Source of the DNA: Rhabditoides inermis
Taxonomy: Eukaryota > Nematoda > Chromadorea > Rhabditida > Rhabditidae
NCBI GenBank assembly: GCA_963966185.1
Contig: CAWZYM010000217.1
Span: 327,501 to 391,500, forward strand
Direction of reading: 5' to 3'
Length of the DNA: 64,000 nucleotides
Part shown: positions 21,477-34,135 of the stretch, piece after piece
Position numbering within the stretch: position 1 is the stretch's first letter
Layout: each line of letters begins with the position of its first letter
The notes under the pieces: generated by a model
What the model was told of the DNA's origin: nothing
Database searches by the model: none
The model's input: only the letters and a program-made list of their open reading frames with translations
Translations under genes and position numbers: made by a program

Positions 21477-22269
21477 CTACCTGAACAAGAAAAATGATTC
21501 AACAATATTTTCAGTACAGAACAGAGATTTTCGAAAGTAGCTGATCATATCAAGCATGTTTCGCGATGAAGATTTGCGGAAAAAGGAGTACGAGTAGGTT
21601 CGAACGATTGAACGTTGTACATAACAAAAAGAACATTACGCATTGACAAACAAACAACAAAATTAAAACAAACAAAAAATGTGTGAGAATCTGTGCGCAA
21701 ATGATTTCGAATGTGCACCAAATGTATTGACGCGTTTCATTCACCGCCCGCCGCGAGGGGCACTGTTCAAAAATCTCCAATAATTTGATTTTGTTAGATT
21801 ATTTGTATTCTTTCACTGATAATATTGTTGTTCATCACTTCATCGCGATTGTATCATTCCCATCGTTTCTCTCTGCACAAGTGTGTTCTCTGAACGAGTG
21901 CTCTACGAGTGTGAATTGCACTCACACACGATCAGATACATTGATTGCATGTTCCATCTCAATTTGAGATCTTGGAGATCTTATTGCGGTAGTACCTAGT
22001 TCCAGTTCTGTTCCAATTCAAACAGTTATAATATTCACATTATATGAAGACGTTGTAGACTATTGCTTGCCAATAACGTTATTGCCAGCCGCTACGTAGC
22101 GTTCTGCGTATCTCTCACATCCTATCACATATCACCCATTGTCGCCTACTGCTTTCTCTTTCTCCACTCAACTCTATTTCGCTCGTTTTCGTCATGTTGT
22201 GCTTATCTGTTGTGACTCACCGATTGATCATTTTTCGCAGGGCGCCCGCTCTCGGGTAACAAACCAGCG
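21477..22269. other. Divergent promoter region between UTP21 and Drp1
   Basis: About 790 bp of AT-rich DNA with no supported exon. Just before the Drp1 ATG there is a strong acceptor-like TTTTTCGCAG at 22231-22240, which could take a spliced leader or end a 5' UTR intron. Confidence 0.55.
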
Positions 22270-25200
22270 ATGGAGTCGCTGATTCCCGTCATCAATAAAC
22301 TACAGGTATGATTTCTCTGTTGTTTATTCAATGAAATCCCGTATTGAGGATGTGTTCGCGGCTATCGGGACGCGCGAGGCTGAGATCCAGCTGCCGCAGA
22401 TTGTCGTCGTCGGATCGCAGGTGAGACAATCAATCAAAGATAACATCGCTTATTTGATCACCTCCAGTCGTCTGGCAAGTCTTCGGTGATCGAGGGCATC
22501 GTCGGAAGGGATTTCCTCCCGAGAGGTACCGGAATTGTCACTCGCCGTCCCCTTCTGCTCATGCTCATCCATGTGCCCCTCGACGATAAGGAGTCAAGGA
22601 GGGACGGAAACGGTTTGTCTTTCTCGCTCCTGTCCTATATCGTTTCTCATACCTGTCTGTTTACAGGCAAGGCGATCCCCGAAGATTGGGCTCGGTTCGA
22701 GCACATCGACAAGTATTACACGGATTTCGAGGAGGTTCGCAAGGAGATCGAGTCTGAGACGGACAGAGTCACTGGAACAAACAAGGTACTGTAACCATAT
22801 AATACCATGTCCACTGTATCTCTGCCGATTCGTACTTTAACCCTTCAGGGCATCTCCCCCATCCCGATCAGCCTGAAGATCTACTCGCATCGGGTGGTGA
22901 ATCTGACCCTCATTGATCTTCCCGGAATCACCCGTCTACCGGTCGGAGACCAGCCTACAAACATTGAGGAGCAGATCCGGTAGGTATTGAGATTAGTTAT
23001 TGATTGATTGACGCGGATAACATTTTGCTTGTTCAGTGAGATGCTGATGACGTACATTACGAACCCGAACTCGATTATCCTGGCTGTGACTCCGGCGAAT
23101 CAGGACTTTGCCACCTCGGAGCCGCTGGCTATGGCCCGCGACGTCGACAGAGACGGTCAGTGGGGTCCTCTCCTCGGTTAGAGAATGAGTGGAATGTGGA
23201 AATGGAATGCGTGTTGCAGGCTGCCGCACGCTGGCCGTGTTGACGAAGCTGGATCTGATGGACCACGGCACGGATGCGATGGAGGTGCTCACTGGACGGC
23301 TCGTACCCGTCAAGCTAGGCATCATCGGAGTCGTAAACAGGAGTCAGGTTAGTAGTGGGTGGGAAAGTGTTTAGTATTCTGTCTATGACACATACATGCT
23401 TCACATTCAATAAATATACTTTCAGGCGGATATCAATTCGAAGAAGGGTATCGAGGAGGCGATGCGAGACGAGCAGTCGTTCCTGCAGAGGAAGTATCCC
23501 ACTCTGGCATCCAGGAATGGAACAGAGTTCCTCGCAAAGACACTTAACAGGGTAGGGGTGCAATGAGAATGAAACCGGGAGGGTTTGCTGACCACTCATA
23601 AGCGCACAGTACAGTGCGTTGTTTTGAGGCGTGTAAGACAAGAGAGAGAGAGAGAGAGAGAGAGGGGTGAGGGAGAGAGAAAGGGAGAGAGCTGTTGCAG
23701 CTGCTGATGCACCACATCCGCGAGTGTCTCCCCCAGCTGAAGATGCGAGTGGCTGTGCTGGCCGCCCAGTGCCAGGCGCTGCTCAACTCGTACGGAGAAC
23801 CGGTACGATTATTGCTGGGTGTGATGTTTTTGCCTTGAATGCCGGTGGTATAGTACCCAGTCCTTTCTGATAATGTGTGTTATAGGTGGAGGACAAGTCT
23901 CGCACTCTTCTCCAGATCATCACCCACTTCTCCACTGCCTACACGTCGACTATCGAGGGAACCAGCAGGAACATTGAGACCACTGAGCTGTGAGTCGTTG
24001 TCGTTTCGGCAATCACTTTTTTGAATGTTTCTTTGATGTGTCTGTCTACTCTTGGATTGGCTACTCTAAATATCCGATTGCAGGTGCGGCGGCGCTCGCA
24101 TCGGCTACATCTTCCAGGACACGTTCGGGCGGTCGCTGGAGCAGATCGACCCCCTCGCAGACCTCTCCCCCATGGACATACTCACTGCTATAAGAAACGC
24201 CACCGTGAGTCTCCTCTTCTCTCACTCTCCCGCACACGTTTCATAACGCTCTACGATTGAATTCTGTGTATTTCAAAGTAATGTGATATTTCGACATCAA
24301 CTTATCGCAACTTCCCCAGGGTCCCCGCACGGCTCTGCTGGTTCCGGAGGTGACATTCGAGCTGTTGGTGAAGAAGCAGATCCGCCGTCTGGAGGAGCCG
24401 AGTCTGCGGTGTGTGGAGATGGTGCACGAGGAGATGCAGAGGATTGTTCAGCACTGCGGGCTCGAGACCCAGGTGAGAGGGGGGGGACAGAAACTGGGGT
24501 ACTGTACTGACCGCCGGAATTCAAGGCAGATTCTCGCTTCCCACTCGTTTGCGTGAGTTACATATTGTATTGGTTGGTATACTGTTGTTGTTGTTCTGCA
24601 CCGGCTACTGTCTTATCGTTTTGGCTGACTGAGTCGGATTGGCACGATAGTTATTGCTACTAGTGGTTCGGGTGTGTGATTGCCTGCACGTGTCTGTGTC
24701 TTTTCAGCAAGAGATGCAGCGCTTCCCGCGTCTCTACGACAAGATCAACGAGGTCGTGAGTGGAGTGCTCAAGAGCCGCGTCAAGCCTACCAATGGACTG
24801 GTGCGTATTGATTGATAGATAATTTGATATGGATTGATTGTTTGCAGGTTGAGTCGCTTGTGGAGCTTGAACTGGCGTACATCAACACGAAACACCCCGA
24901 CTTTGTTGATGCCAGCCACGTTGTGAATCTATACAAAGTGAGTAGCTAGAGTTATTGTATAGTTATCGTATATTGTTTTAGGACTTCCACATTTCCGAGG
25001 ACCGACACGCTCGTTCGCGGCTGCGCTCGGAGAGCTCGGCGGCCGACCGCGCCGTCAGCGCCCACGAGACGGTGTGTGGAGGGTGTGTGTGGGTGTGGTG
25101 TCTGTGTCCGCATGCCTCTATCTCTCGGTTCGTAGTCGTGTCTCGTGTAGGCTGAGCTCGTGCCCGCCCTCCAACCCATGCCCCCGCACCTCCCTCTCCC

Positions 25201-25954
25201 TCTCCCATCCGCACTCGCCTCCGCCCCCTATGGAGTGCGCATGAGGGACAAGGACTCGGCTGCCCTGCAGAGGGTGCGAGCAGCCTCTCTGTATGTCAGC
25301 ACCACTGCTGCCGGTCCTCTGGTCAAGGAACTCGCGAGGACAGCCAGGAGTGCGCTCACGAGATCCGTGCACTTTGCGGATGAGCTGGAGGTTGGCAGAG
25401 TGAGAGTGACGACGACGGCTTGCTTCCGCTTGCGCTTCCATTCACGTCGACTCCTTGGTTACATGTGTTGTCAGTCGTCAGTCGTCAGTGTGGTGCAGTG
25501 TTGCGGTGTGCTGTTTGTGTGACTCACTTTCTCAATTCCACTGCAGGCGCCAGCCAATGGAGAGACGAACGGCCAGCAGAATGGAGCAGCCGAGAACGGA
25601 AAGAGCAGGTCGTGGTTCTTCGGAAGCAAGCCCAGCCCGGAGGAGTGTGAGTCGGATCGAGTATTGATTGGTATTGATTGATGTTGTTATAGTGGGCACT
25701 CCGCGCAAAGTGTCGTTCCTGCCGGATGTTCCGGATAAGACTCCCCAGCGACAGCTCACTCCCAGGGAGCAGAGGGACTGCCAGATCATCCGTCAGTTTT
25801 CAGTTATCGATTTGTGTGGCATATTGATGTATCAATGATTTCAGAGCACCTGATCAAGAACTACTTTATGATTGTCCGGAAGCACATCCAGGACGCCGTT
25901 CCCAAGGCTGTCATGTACCACCTCGTCAACTATGTCAGGGTGAGTGGCAGGGTT

Positions 25955-26009
<55 letters not shown>

Positions 26010-26321
26010 TATTTGGTCTCTCTCTCTCTTGTTTATTTGGTTATTGACTGTACGTTTGAGGACAACCTGCAATCGGAGCTTGTGCGTCAGTTGTACCAGC
26101 CAGTGTTGCTGGATGACCTGCTGAGCGAGTCTCCGGCGATGGCACAGAGGAGGAGGGAAACGGCAGAGATGCTAGATGTGGGTGGAGAGAGAGAGAGAGA
26201 GTTTCGACGTTCGACGAGACGACGAAACTGATGTAAGATTTGTATCCATTTCCCCTCTTTTCAGGCTCTCAACCAGGCCTCCCAAATAATCAGCGAGGTG
26301 CGCGAGACGCACGTGTGGTGA
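22270..26321 (+). CDS. DRP1: Drp1 (dynamin-1-like), mitochondrial fission GTPase
   Basis: Drp1 assembles around mitochondria (and peroxisomes) and pinches them with GTP energy. Starts [12 protein letters not shown], the family opening, at 22270. GTPase motifs are all present: P-loop GSQSSGKS (about residues 34-41), switch [22 protein letters not shown] and VNRSQ. The middle domain and stalk follow ([91 protein letters not shown]). A variable, Ala/Pro/Asn-rich B insert takes the place of the PH domain, as in Drp1. The C-terminal GED has [16 protein letters not shown] and [11 protein letters not shown], ending RETHVW. The words RNIETTEL and MHHIR are close to C. elegans drp-1 as I remember it. 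About eighteen small exons. Confidence 0.95.
25958..26004. repeat. (TC)n microsatellite
   Basis: TC run in the intron before the last GED exons of Drp1, followed by two copies of a TTGTTTATTTGGT block. Confidence 0.95.
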
Positions 26322-26828
26322 AGGAAGGAGCTTCCGTCCGTTGTTTCGATGAGATTGTTTGATTGTGTCTGACTGATCCGTTGTCTTACCCCTTACCCCT
26401 TCCGCTTCTCGTTGTCCGATGCGTGCTCATTCGATAGATGCTTGTTAGTCGTAGATGGATTGTACGTATTTCTAGTTTGTAGCATAGCATTCCCTCTGTG
26501 TGTCGATTCCTAGTGTGAAGAAAGAGATCTTTGCCCTTTTAGCCGGTTCGTCTAGTATTTATCCAGACTGTAGGTTAGCCCTTCATTAGTCTCTTATCTC
26601 TGTTATGCACGTGTTTTCGTTTTTCATTGACCTGCGCACTCGGATATGCTAATTTGGATTTTATACATAAAGTTGTTCATACGTTTTGTTTGTTGCAATG
26701 GATTGGACGGACGAATACTGGTTTGTGGGAATGGGGATGGGGGGATGATAGAGATCTGAGCCGGAGAGCAGACAAGAGTAGGTGGAGATCGATCGGGGAA
26801 GGAGCAGGGAATTGGAAGAGGAGCAGTG
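26322..26828. other. Drp1 3' flank and upstream region of the next gene
   Basis: About 500 bp between two genes on the same strand. No exon is supported. The spacing is longer than usual for a tight operon. Confidence 0.5.
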
Positions 26829-28143
26829 ATGTGCTTCCGACTCTCCCTCGCCCTCTCTCCCGGAATACTCCTCTCCTATGCATTCCTCATCTATTTCGCC
26901 GTCGATGTATTCATATTCGCGAATCAATTCAAGAGGTGGCTGCATATCAGAGATATCACCGGAAACGTCAGCTATTACTCGGATATGGTGAGAGTTGAAT
27001 TCGAGTATCGATTTATCGATTGATTTGCAGATGCGCGCGGCAGATTACGCGAGTGCTTTGGAGAATGTGACAAATGAGATCAGACAGAGGGAGATCATTC
27101 CCTATATCATCATGGTAGGCATCTGATAATCGAATGATGTCATGCATGTTTTCAGTTTGATGAGGGACAGTTGGAAGTGACCGACAACTTCATATGTAAT
27201 CTCAAGGTGAGATCTAGTCTAGAGTGAGAGGGTGAGAGAGAGAGAGAGATAGCGGGGGGGAGAGAAGGAGAGAGGGAGAGAGAGAAAGAGTTTGCACAGG
27301 CGTACCCCGGTATGTACCGTCGTCTGGTGGCCATCTCGATCGACATGTCATCAGAGGGTAAGCTGAAGAGAGCGCATCCAGACCTGCTGACTGCCTCCAT
27401 CAACAACACAGCCTTCCTGGTAGACAATGCTCTCCTCCCCCTCTCATGTATCCTCTCAGGTCGACAAAGACATCCTCTACAGTTCCTATGTCAGCTACAC
27501 AGTAGTCCTCATGATTCGATCCAAGCTCGCGCAACACTTTGCCAAACAGTGAGTTGGGATGACTCCCATACCCCGTAAGCACCGGTAACACTTCTCTGGT
27601 TGAGGGGTATCTCGTTCTGGCTGATGCAACAGGATTCTCTGATCACGGAAGACTTCTCTGCGATGGAACTGGAGAGGGACTCGCAGTTCGCACACTTGGA
27701 CATTCTCGTCGACACCATTGGACACGACGAGGTGGATGGTCCTTCAGTTCTTGTGCATGTTTCTGTTCAGTTCCGTGCCTATGACCGCATGCACAACTGG
27801 GCCTGTGCTTCCACTATGTTCGTCAGAGGCAACAAGGGCACTCAGTCGGTACGCTTCCACCCTATATTATACATTATGACCAGTACGTTTCAGTTTTTCG
27901 ATCGAGTGATAGAGATCATGCATCATCGAATGTTTCCGGATTCAACCATCATCAATTATTTGTGTGGCACGGGTGATAGGTACAGGTGTGGGAAGATGCC
28001 AAAGTGGTGAGTGGGAGAGAGAGAGGGAGAAAGAGAGAGTACAAATCCAGGCTGGCAATGTCGATGAACTACTTCATCGGAGAGCGCGACGAGGTTCCGA
28101 TTCTCATACAGGTGACCAAAACCAACAATGAGGAATTGACAAA

Positions 28144-28189
<46 letters not shown>

Positions 28190-28746
28190 TTCACAAATAA
28201 ATAATTAAGAAACAGAATCCCTGTTTCGGCCCCATGTAAACAACCATTGAAGATCGACTACTCGCAGCCGACGGATCTGAACAAGATGCAGCTGCTGACT
28301 GCGAACGGCTTCGACTTCCGGAAGGAGAAGGGCAAGTGCAACCGGAGAGCCATCAAGGAAATACGGTAGGTTTGGAGGGTGGGGTGGGATTACTGCAATT
28401 TGCAGATAGCAATAAGGGATAACTGTATCGTTACATTACTACGGGTTACATTACTGTAGTTCTTCGTGTCGGACTGCTTTCCCGGAGGAGCGCCAGCTGG
28501 AGTTCATCTCCCGATCGTTCACTGAGAGAGCTGCACTCTGGATACATGAGGTATATATCACCATTCCAGAGAGTGAAATGTCTTATTCATACTGTAACTT
28601 TTAAATGAATTGCTACCTCTATGAAACTAGAACTGTGTGAAACGTATTGTGTCGACTGAAACGATGAAACGTAACCGCAGGCAATCGGCATGGATCCGTT
28701 CTTCAACCGCCGCTTTCTCCACGTGCACGAGGGACTCATCTCGTAG
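26829..28746 (+). CDS. Type II membrane protein, glycosyltransferase-like
   Basis: About ten exons. The start (ATG at 26829) leads into a basic residue, then a single hydrophobic segment (LSYAFLIYFAVDVFIF), as in Golgi type II enzymes. The luminal part reads IPYIIMFDEGQ, LEVTDNFICNLKAYP, LLTASINNTAFLVD, SKLAQHFAKQGISFWLMQQDSLI, HLDILVDTIGHDE, NWACASTMFVRGNKG, FFDRVIEIMHH, STIINYLCGTG, RLAMSMNYFIGE, LLTANGFDFRKEKGKCNR and ERAALWIHE, ending HVHEGLIS. The order 'WL.QQDS', a 'D.L.D' block, a substrate-side 'STMFV' segment and a downstream 'N.LC' is like nucleotide-diphospho-sugar transferases (PF03407-like), but I cannot confirm the family. It overlaps no other gene and faces PICK1 tail to tail. 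Confidence 0.55.
28145..28187. repeat. (GA)n microsatellite
   Basis: Pure GA run in an intron of the glycosyltransferase-like gene, here with purines on the sense strand. Confidence 0.95.
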
Positions 28747-28785
28747 AAACTATTGATTGTATTGATTTGTATTGATTGTTGTAAT

Positions 28786-28791
28786 AATAAA
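28786..28791 (+). terminator. Poly(A) signal AATAAA
   Basis: AATAAA 40 bp after the stop of the glycosyltransferase-like gene, in the 114-bp gap before the end of PICK1 on the other strand. Confidence 0.7.
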
Positions 28792-28860
28792 CATTGTTTT
28801 CAAAGTTTTATAGAACCGTTATGGACAGAAGAGAAAATATGTACATGAGATGGTTGGCAA

Positions 28861-29960
28861 TCAGTTGATGTTGATGAGATCGAGTGCAGCCGTCATCTCC
28901 TCCTCTCCTATCAGAGACGTCTCCGGTGGGGTGGTGGAGATGAGCAGATCTTCCACCACTACCTGCGGACAGTTCTATGTTGATTCTCGGAAGGAGACTG
29001 GACTCACCTCCGGCTCCCTCGCCTCCTCTGCCTTCTCCACATCCCCGTCTTCCTGCGAAACACGGGACGACGTGTTGTACTTGACGTTCACCTGAATGAA
29101 GGAATTCAGAGTCATAGTCAGGAAAACATCCGGAATCAAGTGGAATGAATTTTGATGGATTAGTCGATTTACCTGCGCAATGTCGATCTCTATGGGTGTG
29201 TTGACTGTCTTCTCGAGTAGCTTGGCGCACTCCGACTGACAGCCGCGCATCACAGATGCAAGGTTGGTGAGGTGCAGGGCGATGTCGCGCACTCAAACAG
29301 AACAGCGATTGTTTGTTTGTTTGTTTGCATGGTTGTCTACCGTGTTTCTGGTCGAGCAGTTCTATCTTCACCATCACGTCATTGCGCATCTGCACGAACT
29401 TGGAGCGGGTGTCCTGACGACATCGCAGCATCAGACTGCAATGGAAGGGATGAGAGGGGAGAGAGAGGGAGGGAGAGGGAGAGAGAGAGGGGGAGGAGAG
29501 AGACTCACCGATACTCGTAGTTGCCAGTCTCCACGCGATACAGGCTCTCTTGTAGCGAGTGAAACTCAACCTGAATAGAATGTACGTTTTACAGGTGCTA
29601 TATGTAGAGTTGCGAGTAAGACGTTTAATACACCGAGCTCAATGAATTCAAATGCGTCTATGAATCTCAAAGAATGACACATTTACGTATATACATGCTC
29701 TTACCTCTTCATCGTCCATCTCCTTGAGTTTAAGGCAGTAAGAGAGGTACTCGTACTTGACGTCCAGGTATCTGCAAAAAAAACAAAACAAATCAAAGAT
29801 AATTAGAAATAGTTTCTCGAATATCTCTCGCAACCCACTTCTTGAGTGTGAGCTCCGTGTCCGGAACCACTTTCTCCACATAAGTCTCCAGATCTGCCAC
29901 CATTGGACGAAGCTGTTTCACTGCCTGAGGGAGAAATGAGATAGAGAGAGAGATAGAGAT

Positions 29961-30016
<56 letters not shown>

Positions 30017-30704
30017 CACCTCATTCTGTCTCTTCTCCATGTGTCGATGCGCTTCTCCGAAAACTGTGAACGCTTCAGAAGCGTTGCCCTGGAGGGAAGG
30101 ACTGATCTACCATATTCCCTGATCTACCCATACCTGTGATTCGTGCGCGGCCATCTCACACAAAATGTCACCGAACACTGCAATCAATAAATCAATACCG
30201 TTCCACATTCGATCGATACCTTTCTGGTAGTGGTTCATCATCGACTGCGAATGCAGCAGCTCGTTGAAAAATGCGATCAGCTGTCTGGAAAGGAGGATGT
30301 GTTCACGAAACAGGAGGAGACTGGAGAGGAGAGAGAGAGATGCTCTACTCTACCTGTACAGAGTAGCGTTCTCCTCGAGCACCCTCATCTTCTTGAGCAG
30401 TGGGTCGTTGCAGAGGATGGCCCTCGATAGTCCGAGGGCGTCTGCGCTGTCTTGGTCCATGAACTCCACTATCTGAAAATATCAATGATCATGGTTTCCA
30501 TTACGTTTTGAATATCAGGCGCTCGTGAGCTATGCATGTTGCTGTCGTTTTTTTTTGCCGGCAGGTGTACAACAAATTTTATATTTTGCGAAGATTTGTA
30601 TGAAACGTACCTGATGTTTCACTTTCTTCAGAACAATGTCCACAGTCTTTCCCTTCTGTGGCTCGCAATCTAACTTGTTGATGGTCACCTGTAGAGAAGA
30701 AGTT

Positions 30705-30751
<47 letters not shown>

Positions 30752-31241
30752 CACCTTGACAGGATTCCCGCTGTTCTGAATGAGCTGCGCGACTTGTTGT
30801 TTCTTTGAGCTCTTCACGGAAACGCCATTGATAGCGACAACCTGTGAATAAACAAGTATAAACAAACACACAAATGACCAAAATCCCCCACCTCGTCTCC
30901 GGCCTTTATCCTCCCGTCGACGTCGGCTGGCGATCCGTCGAATATCTGTACCACATAGACACAGGGGCAGTACGGGTGGCCGCCGCCTACATAGTTTTTA
31001 TTATTATGCAATTATGTATATGTATTAACATTACGTTTCACCAGATTTATTTAACCCCATGCCTGAAAGAGACAGACAATGGTCATTTTGATAACACTTT
31101 CTAGTTTCATTTCATGCCATACTCTCATACTCATTGCTCACCGATGGATATTCCCACGAGTCCCTTCTCGTCTCGGGTGATCTCGACCACCTCGCTGTTC
31201 ACCCGCATCCCAAGACGGTCCTCCTCCAGGATCATAGACAT
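28861..31241 (-). CDS. PICK1: PICK1, PDZ and BAR domain protein
   Basis: PICK1 binds C-termini of receptors and protein kinase C alpha and bends membranes; it acts in vesicle traffic. The start ATG at 31241 opens MSMILEEDRLGMRV. The PDZ domain is complete: GLVGISIGGG (carboxylate-binding loop GISIGGG), YCPCVYVVQIFDGSPADVDGR, IKAGDEVVAINGVSVK, KQQVAQLIQ and VKVTINKL. The arfaptin-type BAR domain follows with DADALGLSRAI-like words, MRVLEENATLYRQLIAFFN, MMNHYQKVFGDI, AFGEAHRHMEKRQNEAVKQLRPM, EKVVPDTELTLKKYLDVKYEYLSYCLK, YRVETGNYEYRL and MRNDVMVKIELLDQKH. It ends with an acidic tail (SQEDGDVEKAEEAREPEV) and ALDLININ. Length and order are as in the family. Two introns have (GA/TC)n runs. Confidence 0.95.
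29941..30011. repeat. (GA)n microsatellite
   Basis: GA/GATA run in a PICK1 intron, pyrimidine-rich in the sense of the gene. Confidence 0.95.
30709..30747. repeat. (GA)n microsatellite
   Basis: GA run in a PICK1 intron between PDZ exons. Confidence 0.95.
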
Positions 31242-31825
31242 ACTGCAACACAAGACGTTAGTGATGTAAACAACACTTGAATATGCTAGCGATGAAGCGC
31301 GTTGGCAGGGGTTCGCGCACAACAGGAGTTCAATTGTACGGGGACAGTTGCAATCAATTTCAAAGTGAAACAGTGTCAAGCAACACAAATAGCCAAATAT
31401 AAATAGCGATGTGATTGCCTATGCGCATTCTGCTGTCCGTGCAGGCTGCCCGGGTGTGTGGGGGGAGTGCTTATCGATCAGCTGGCATGGAGAGAGCTGC
31501 TGGCTAGCCATCGGGCAGCTTAAAGCGGAGAGAGGGGGAAGCCACGCCCATATGGGGAGAGATGACCAGTTCTTCTAGTGCCAGTGATAGATACACAAAA
31601 ATAAGGAAAAAAACGTGTTTTCTCCAAAAGTGCAACAATCAGTGAAAATTAGGAGATTGTGTTGTTTGTTTATTTTTTGCAAAAAGAACACATGTCATCA
31701 TGTCATGTTATCCGGTGTGGGGTCTCCGAAAAGGCATGATGTGTGTGGGTGAGTGGATCGGGAGCAGATCTCTATCGCGCCCCCTCAGTCGGTCAGTCAT
31801 CTCACACTGTCCCCCTCCACACACA
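31242..31825. other. Divergent promoter region, PICK1 and small secreted gene
   Basis: About 580 bp with no supported exon. It should drive PICK1 to the left and the secreted protein to the right. Confidence 0.5.
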
Positions 31826-32222
31826 ATGATCCGCTGTCTACTCATTGCCGCTCTCCTCTTCCAGCCCATACTCGCTGCAAAATGCAGTTCCAGTAAGTTG
31901 TCACCATTTATTGTACTTATGATGTGAATTAGTAGTTTTGTGTCTGTTTGCAGACGAGTACTGTCCGCAGCACTGGGTGGTGGCCAGGCGGCCCGATCAG
32001 TCCGCGTGGACATGCGATCCCATCGATCAGGTAACATTGACATTGAAATATTTTCATTGATTGCGTGTGTTTATTCCTTCATTTTTAGACCCAGAAGTGT
32101 CAGAAGCCGCATAACTGTGTGAGGAGCAAGTGCGGGATCAGTTTCTGTTGTGCGCACGTTGGTGAGTCGCACTCTCTCTCTCTCCCTCCTCCCTTTCTGG
32201 GTCTCTCTCTCCCCCCTCCCTC

Positions 32223-32297
<75 letters not shown>

Positions 32298-32392
32298 CTC
32301 CTCGTCTAGACATGATCGCTCGCTGGCAGCGTCAACAAGAGGTGGCGGCGGAGATTGCAGAGGACAGTGAGGAGGAAAACGATGAACTTTAG
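31826..32392 (+). CDS. Small secreted cysteine-rich protein, unrecognised
   Basis: Four exons give a protein of about 100 residues. It begins with a clear signal peptide (MIRCLLIAALLFQPILAA), then eight cysteines in the mature part: AKCSS, NEYCPQHW, SAWTCDP, TQKCQK, PHNCVRSKCG and SFCCAHV. After the last cysteine comes a charged helical tail (MIARWQRQQEV, EDSEEENDEL). Eight cysteines in about 55 residues suggest four disulphide bonds in a small extracellular domain. The tail end NDEL resembles a KDEL-type ER retrieval signal, but this may be chance. No family could be named. Intron 3 has a long (TC)n run. An AATAAA follows the stop by 64 bp. Confidence 0.7.
32226..32293. repeat. (TC)n microsatellite
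   Basis: TC run of about 65 bp in the last intron of the small secreted gene, ending close to its 3' splice site. Confidence 0.97.
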
Positions 32393-32455
32393 ATGATCTG
32401 TGCATCTGTGTTTTGTTGTTTGCTCACAACTTGTGTTTTGTACTTTGCTTTACAT

Positions 32456-32461
32456 AATAAA
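32456..32461 (+). terminator. Poly(A) signal AATAAA
   Basis: AATAAA 64 bp downstream of the stop of the small secreted gene. Confidence 0.7.
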
Positions 32462-32913
32462 ACAATTTATTCTAGTAATCTACAACGTTACGGTCTATAT
32501 TCGCTGGACAACGTGGGGAATTTGACTAGAATTTGCATATAAATTGAGAGAGTGAGGCTTGTGATAAAAATCGGAGCAATTGCGACATAACAAAGACCTC
32601 TTTGTATGGAGAGAGTGTTAGAAAATGACGGGGAAACTTGAAAATTGGAAATAATGAAATTTCACAAAATGATTGCACGGGCCGGCCGGTGAAAAATTCC
32701 GGGAAGACGGGAGAGGGAGAGAGGGGGGATAAACTCATTGTGTATGATTATGGCGGTTTGTGAGATGCAAATGAAAACACATGATAGAAAGCTAAACTAG
32801 GAGTTGTATACAGTATACCTTGTAAATATACAAGGGCTGTGGCAAGAATAGAGAAAAGGAGTGACTATGGAGGGTTGTCTACAGAAAGAGTACAGTAGAT
32901 AGAAGATAGTTAT

Positions 32914-33148
32914 CTAGAACATCCTAGCGAGTAGAGCGAGTGGGAGGGAGAGGAGAGCCGTGGCCGACACACCATTGCAGTACTCGTTGCCCTTGCAGAA
33001 GTACGACTCGCCTGGAATGCAGGGTTCATTCCCTGTTCGCACTGTCAATCGACTCACCCTTGACCTTCTCGTTGTTGGACCAGTAGAGGTCGATCGGAAG
33101 CTCGCGGACCTGGAGGGGTGTAAGCATGTAAGTGTACATGGCAGGTCC

Positions 33149-33185
<37 letters not shown>

Positions 33186-33418
33186 CCCTCGCTGTACCTT
33201 CATCGACTTGTCCTCCTCGTTGTCGTTCGTGCATCCCTTCACAATCAGCTTGTGCTCTGAAAAAAAGAAGGACTATAATCTAATCGGATAATCCAGAAAC
33301 TAGATGTTTGTAGTTCCCATTCACACTTATTGAAATGAAAATTTATGTTATAGTACAATAATTTGATTCGTGAAGTGAAATCATCGATTCACACCCGATT
33401 GCATATTGTTTTCTACCC

Positions 33419-33462
<44 letters not shown>

Positions 33463-33939
33463 AAAAATACACCTTTTTTCCTGAATTGACAAAGGAAACA
33501 TGCGTACCCTGATCGATGAGCTTGTAGCAGCTTCCCTTGCAGCACGACAGTCCATACATGCAGTTCTCGAGGTCCCGGCCCATGCACGAATAACACGACA
33601 GGGTGCGCCCATCCTGCAAACACCATGATCACCATAATGAATTTCATTTTAACATTTTATGAGACATCTCGATTTTGTGATGTGAACTATGTAAAAGAGA
33701 TGAAACGGAAAGCTGGCGTACCTTGTTGGTAGTGCAGTTCTTCTCGTGAACGGCCGCAGAGGACAGGGCTGCAGTTTGAGTCGCTTATTATTTGTTGCCA
33801 TGAGAAAAATCTTTTTAGTATTTCAATATTGGTTCAAGAGATATGTTATGGCTTATGGCAATTCATATATTTCCAAATTACTTCATGTTCACTTACCAAC
33901 GCAGGCGGCGAAAAGCGCTAAGCAAACGAATCGAGACAT
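32914..33939 (-). CDS. Ly6/uPAR-like, predicted GPI-anchored protein
   Basis: Four or five exons on the minus strand from MSRFVCLALFAACV (33939; signal peptide) to LALLARMF and a TAG at 32916-32914. The mature part has the three-finger cysteine layout: EKNCTT, LSCYSCMG, ENCMYG, LSCCKGSCYK, VKGCTND and the closing YFCKGNEYCNG, i.e. the 'C....CN' end typical of Ly6/uPAR domains. The last 17 residues are hydrophobic (ATALLSLPLALLARMF) right after NG, as expected for a GPI attachment signal. Nematodes have many such surface proteins, some neuronal (ODR-2/HOT group), but which one this is cannot be told. Introns hold GA and TC runs. Confidence 0.75.
33426..33461. repeat. (TC)n microsatellite
   Basis: TC run in an intron of the Ly6-like gene. 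Confidence 0.95.
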
Positions 33940-34078
33940 TCCTAGATCTGAATATGCAAAATGAACAAAGAAACAAACTTTTAATACGTTTGAAGCTGAC
34001 TGACGAGTTTTGCAATGATATCACGAGTACACGACAATGAGATTTCATGCGCTGGCAGAGAGGGCTGCCAGCCTGGCA

Positions 34079-34135
<57 letters not shown>

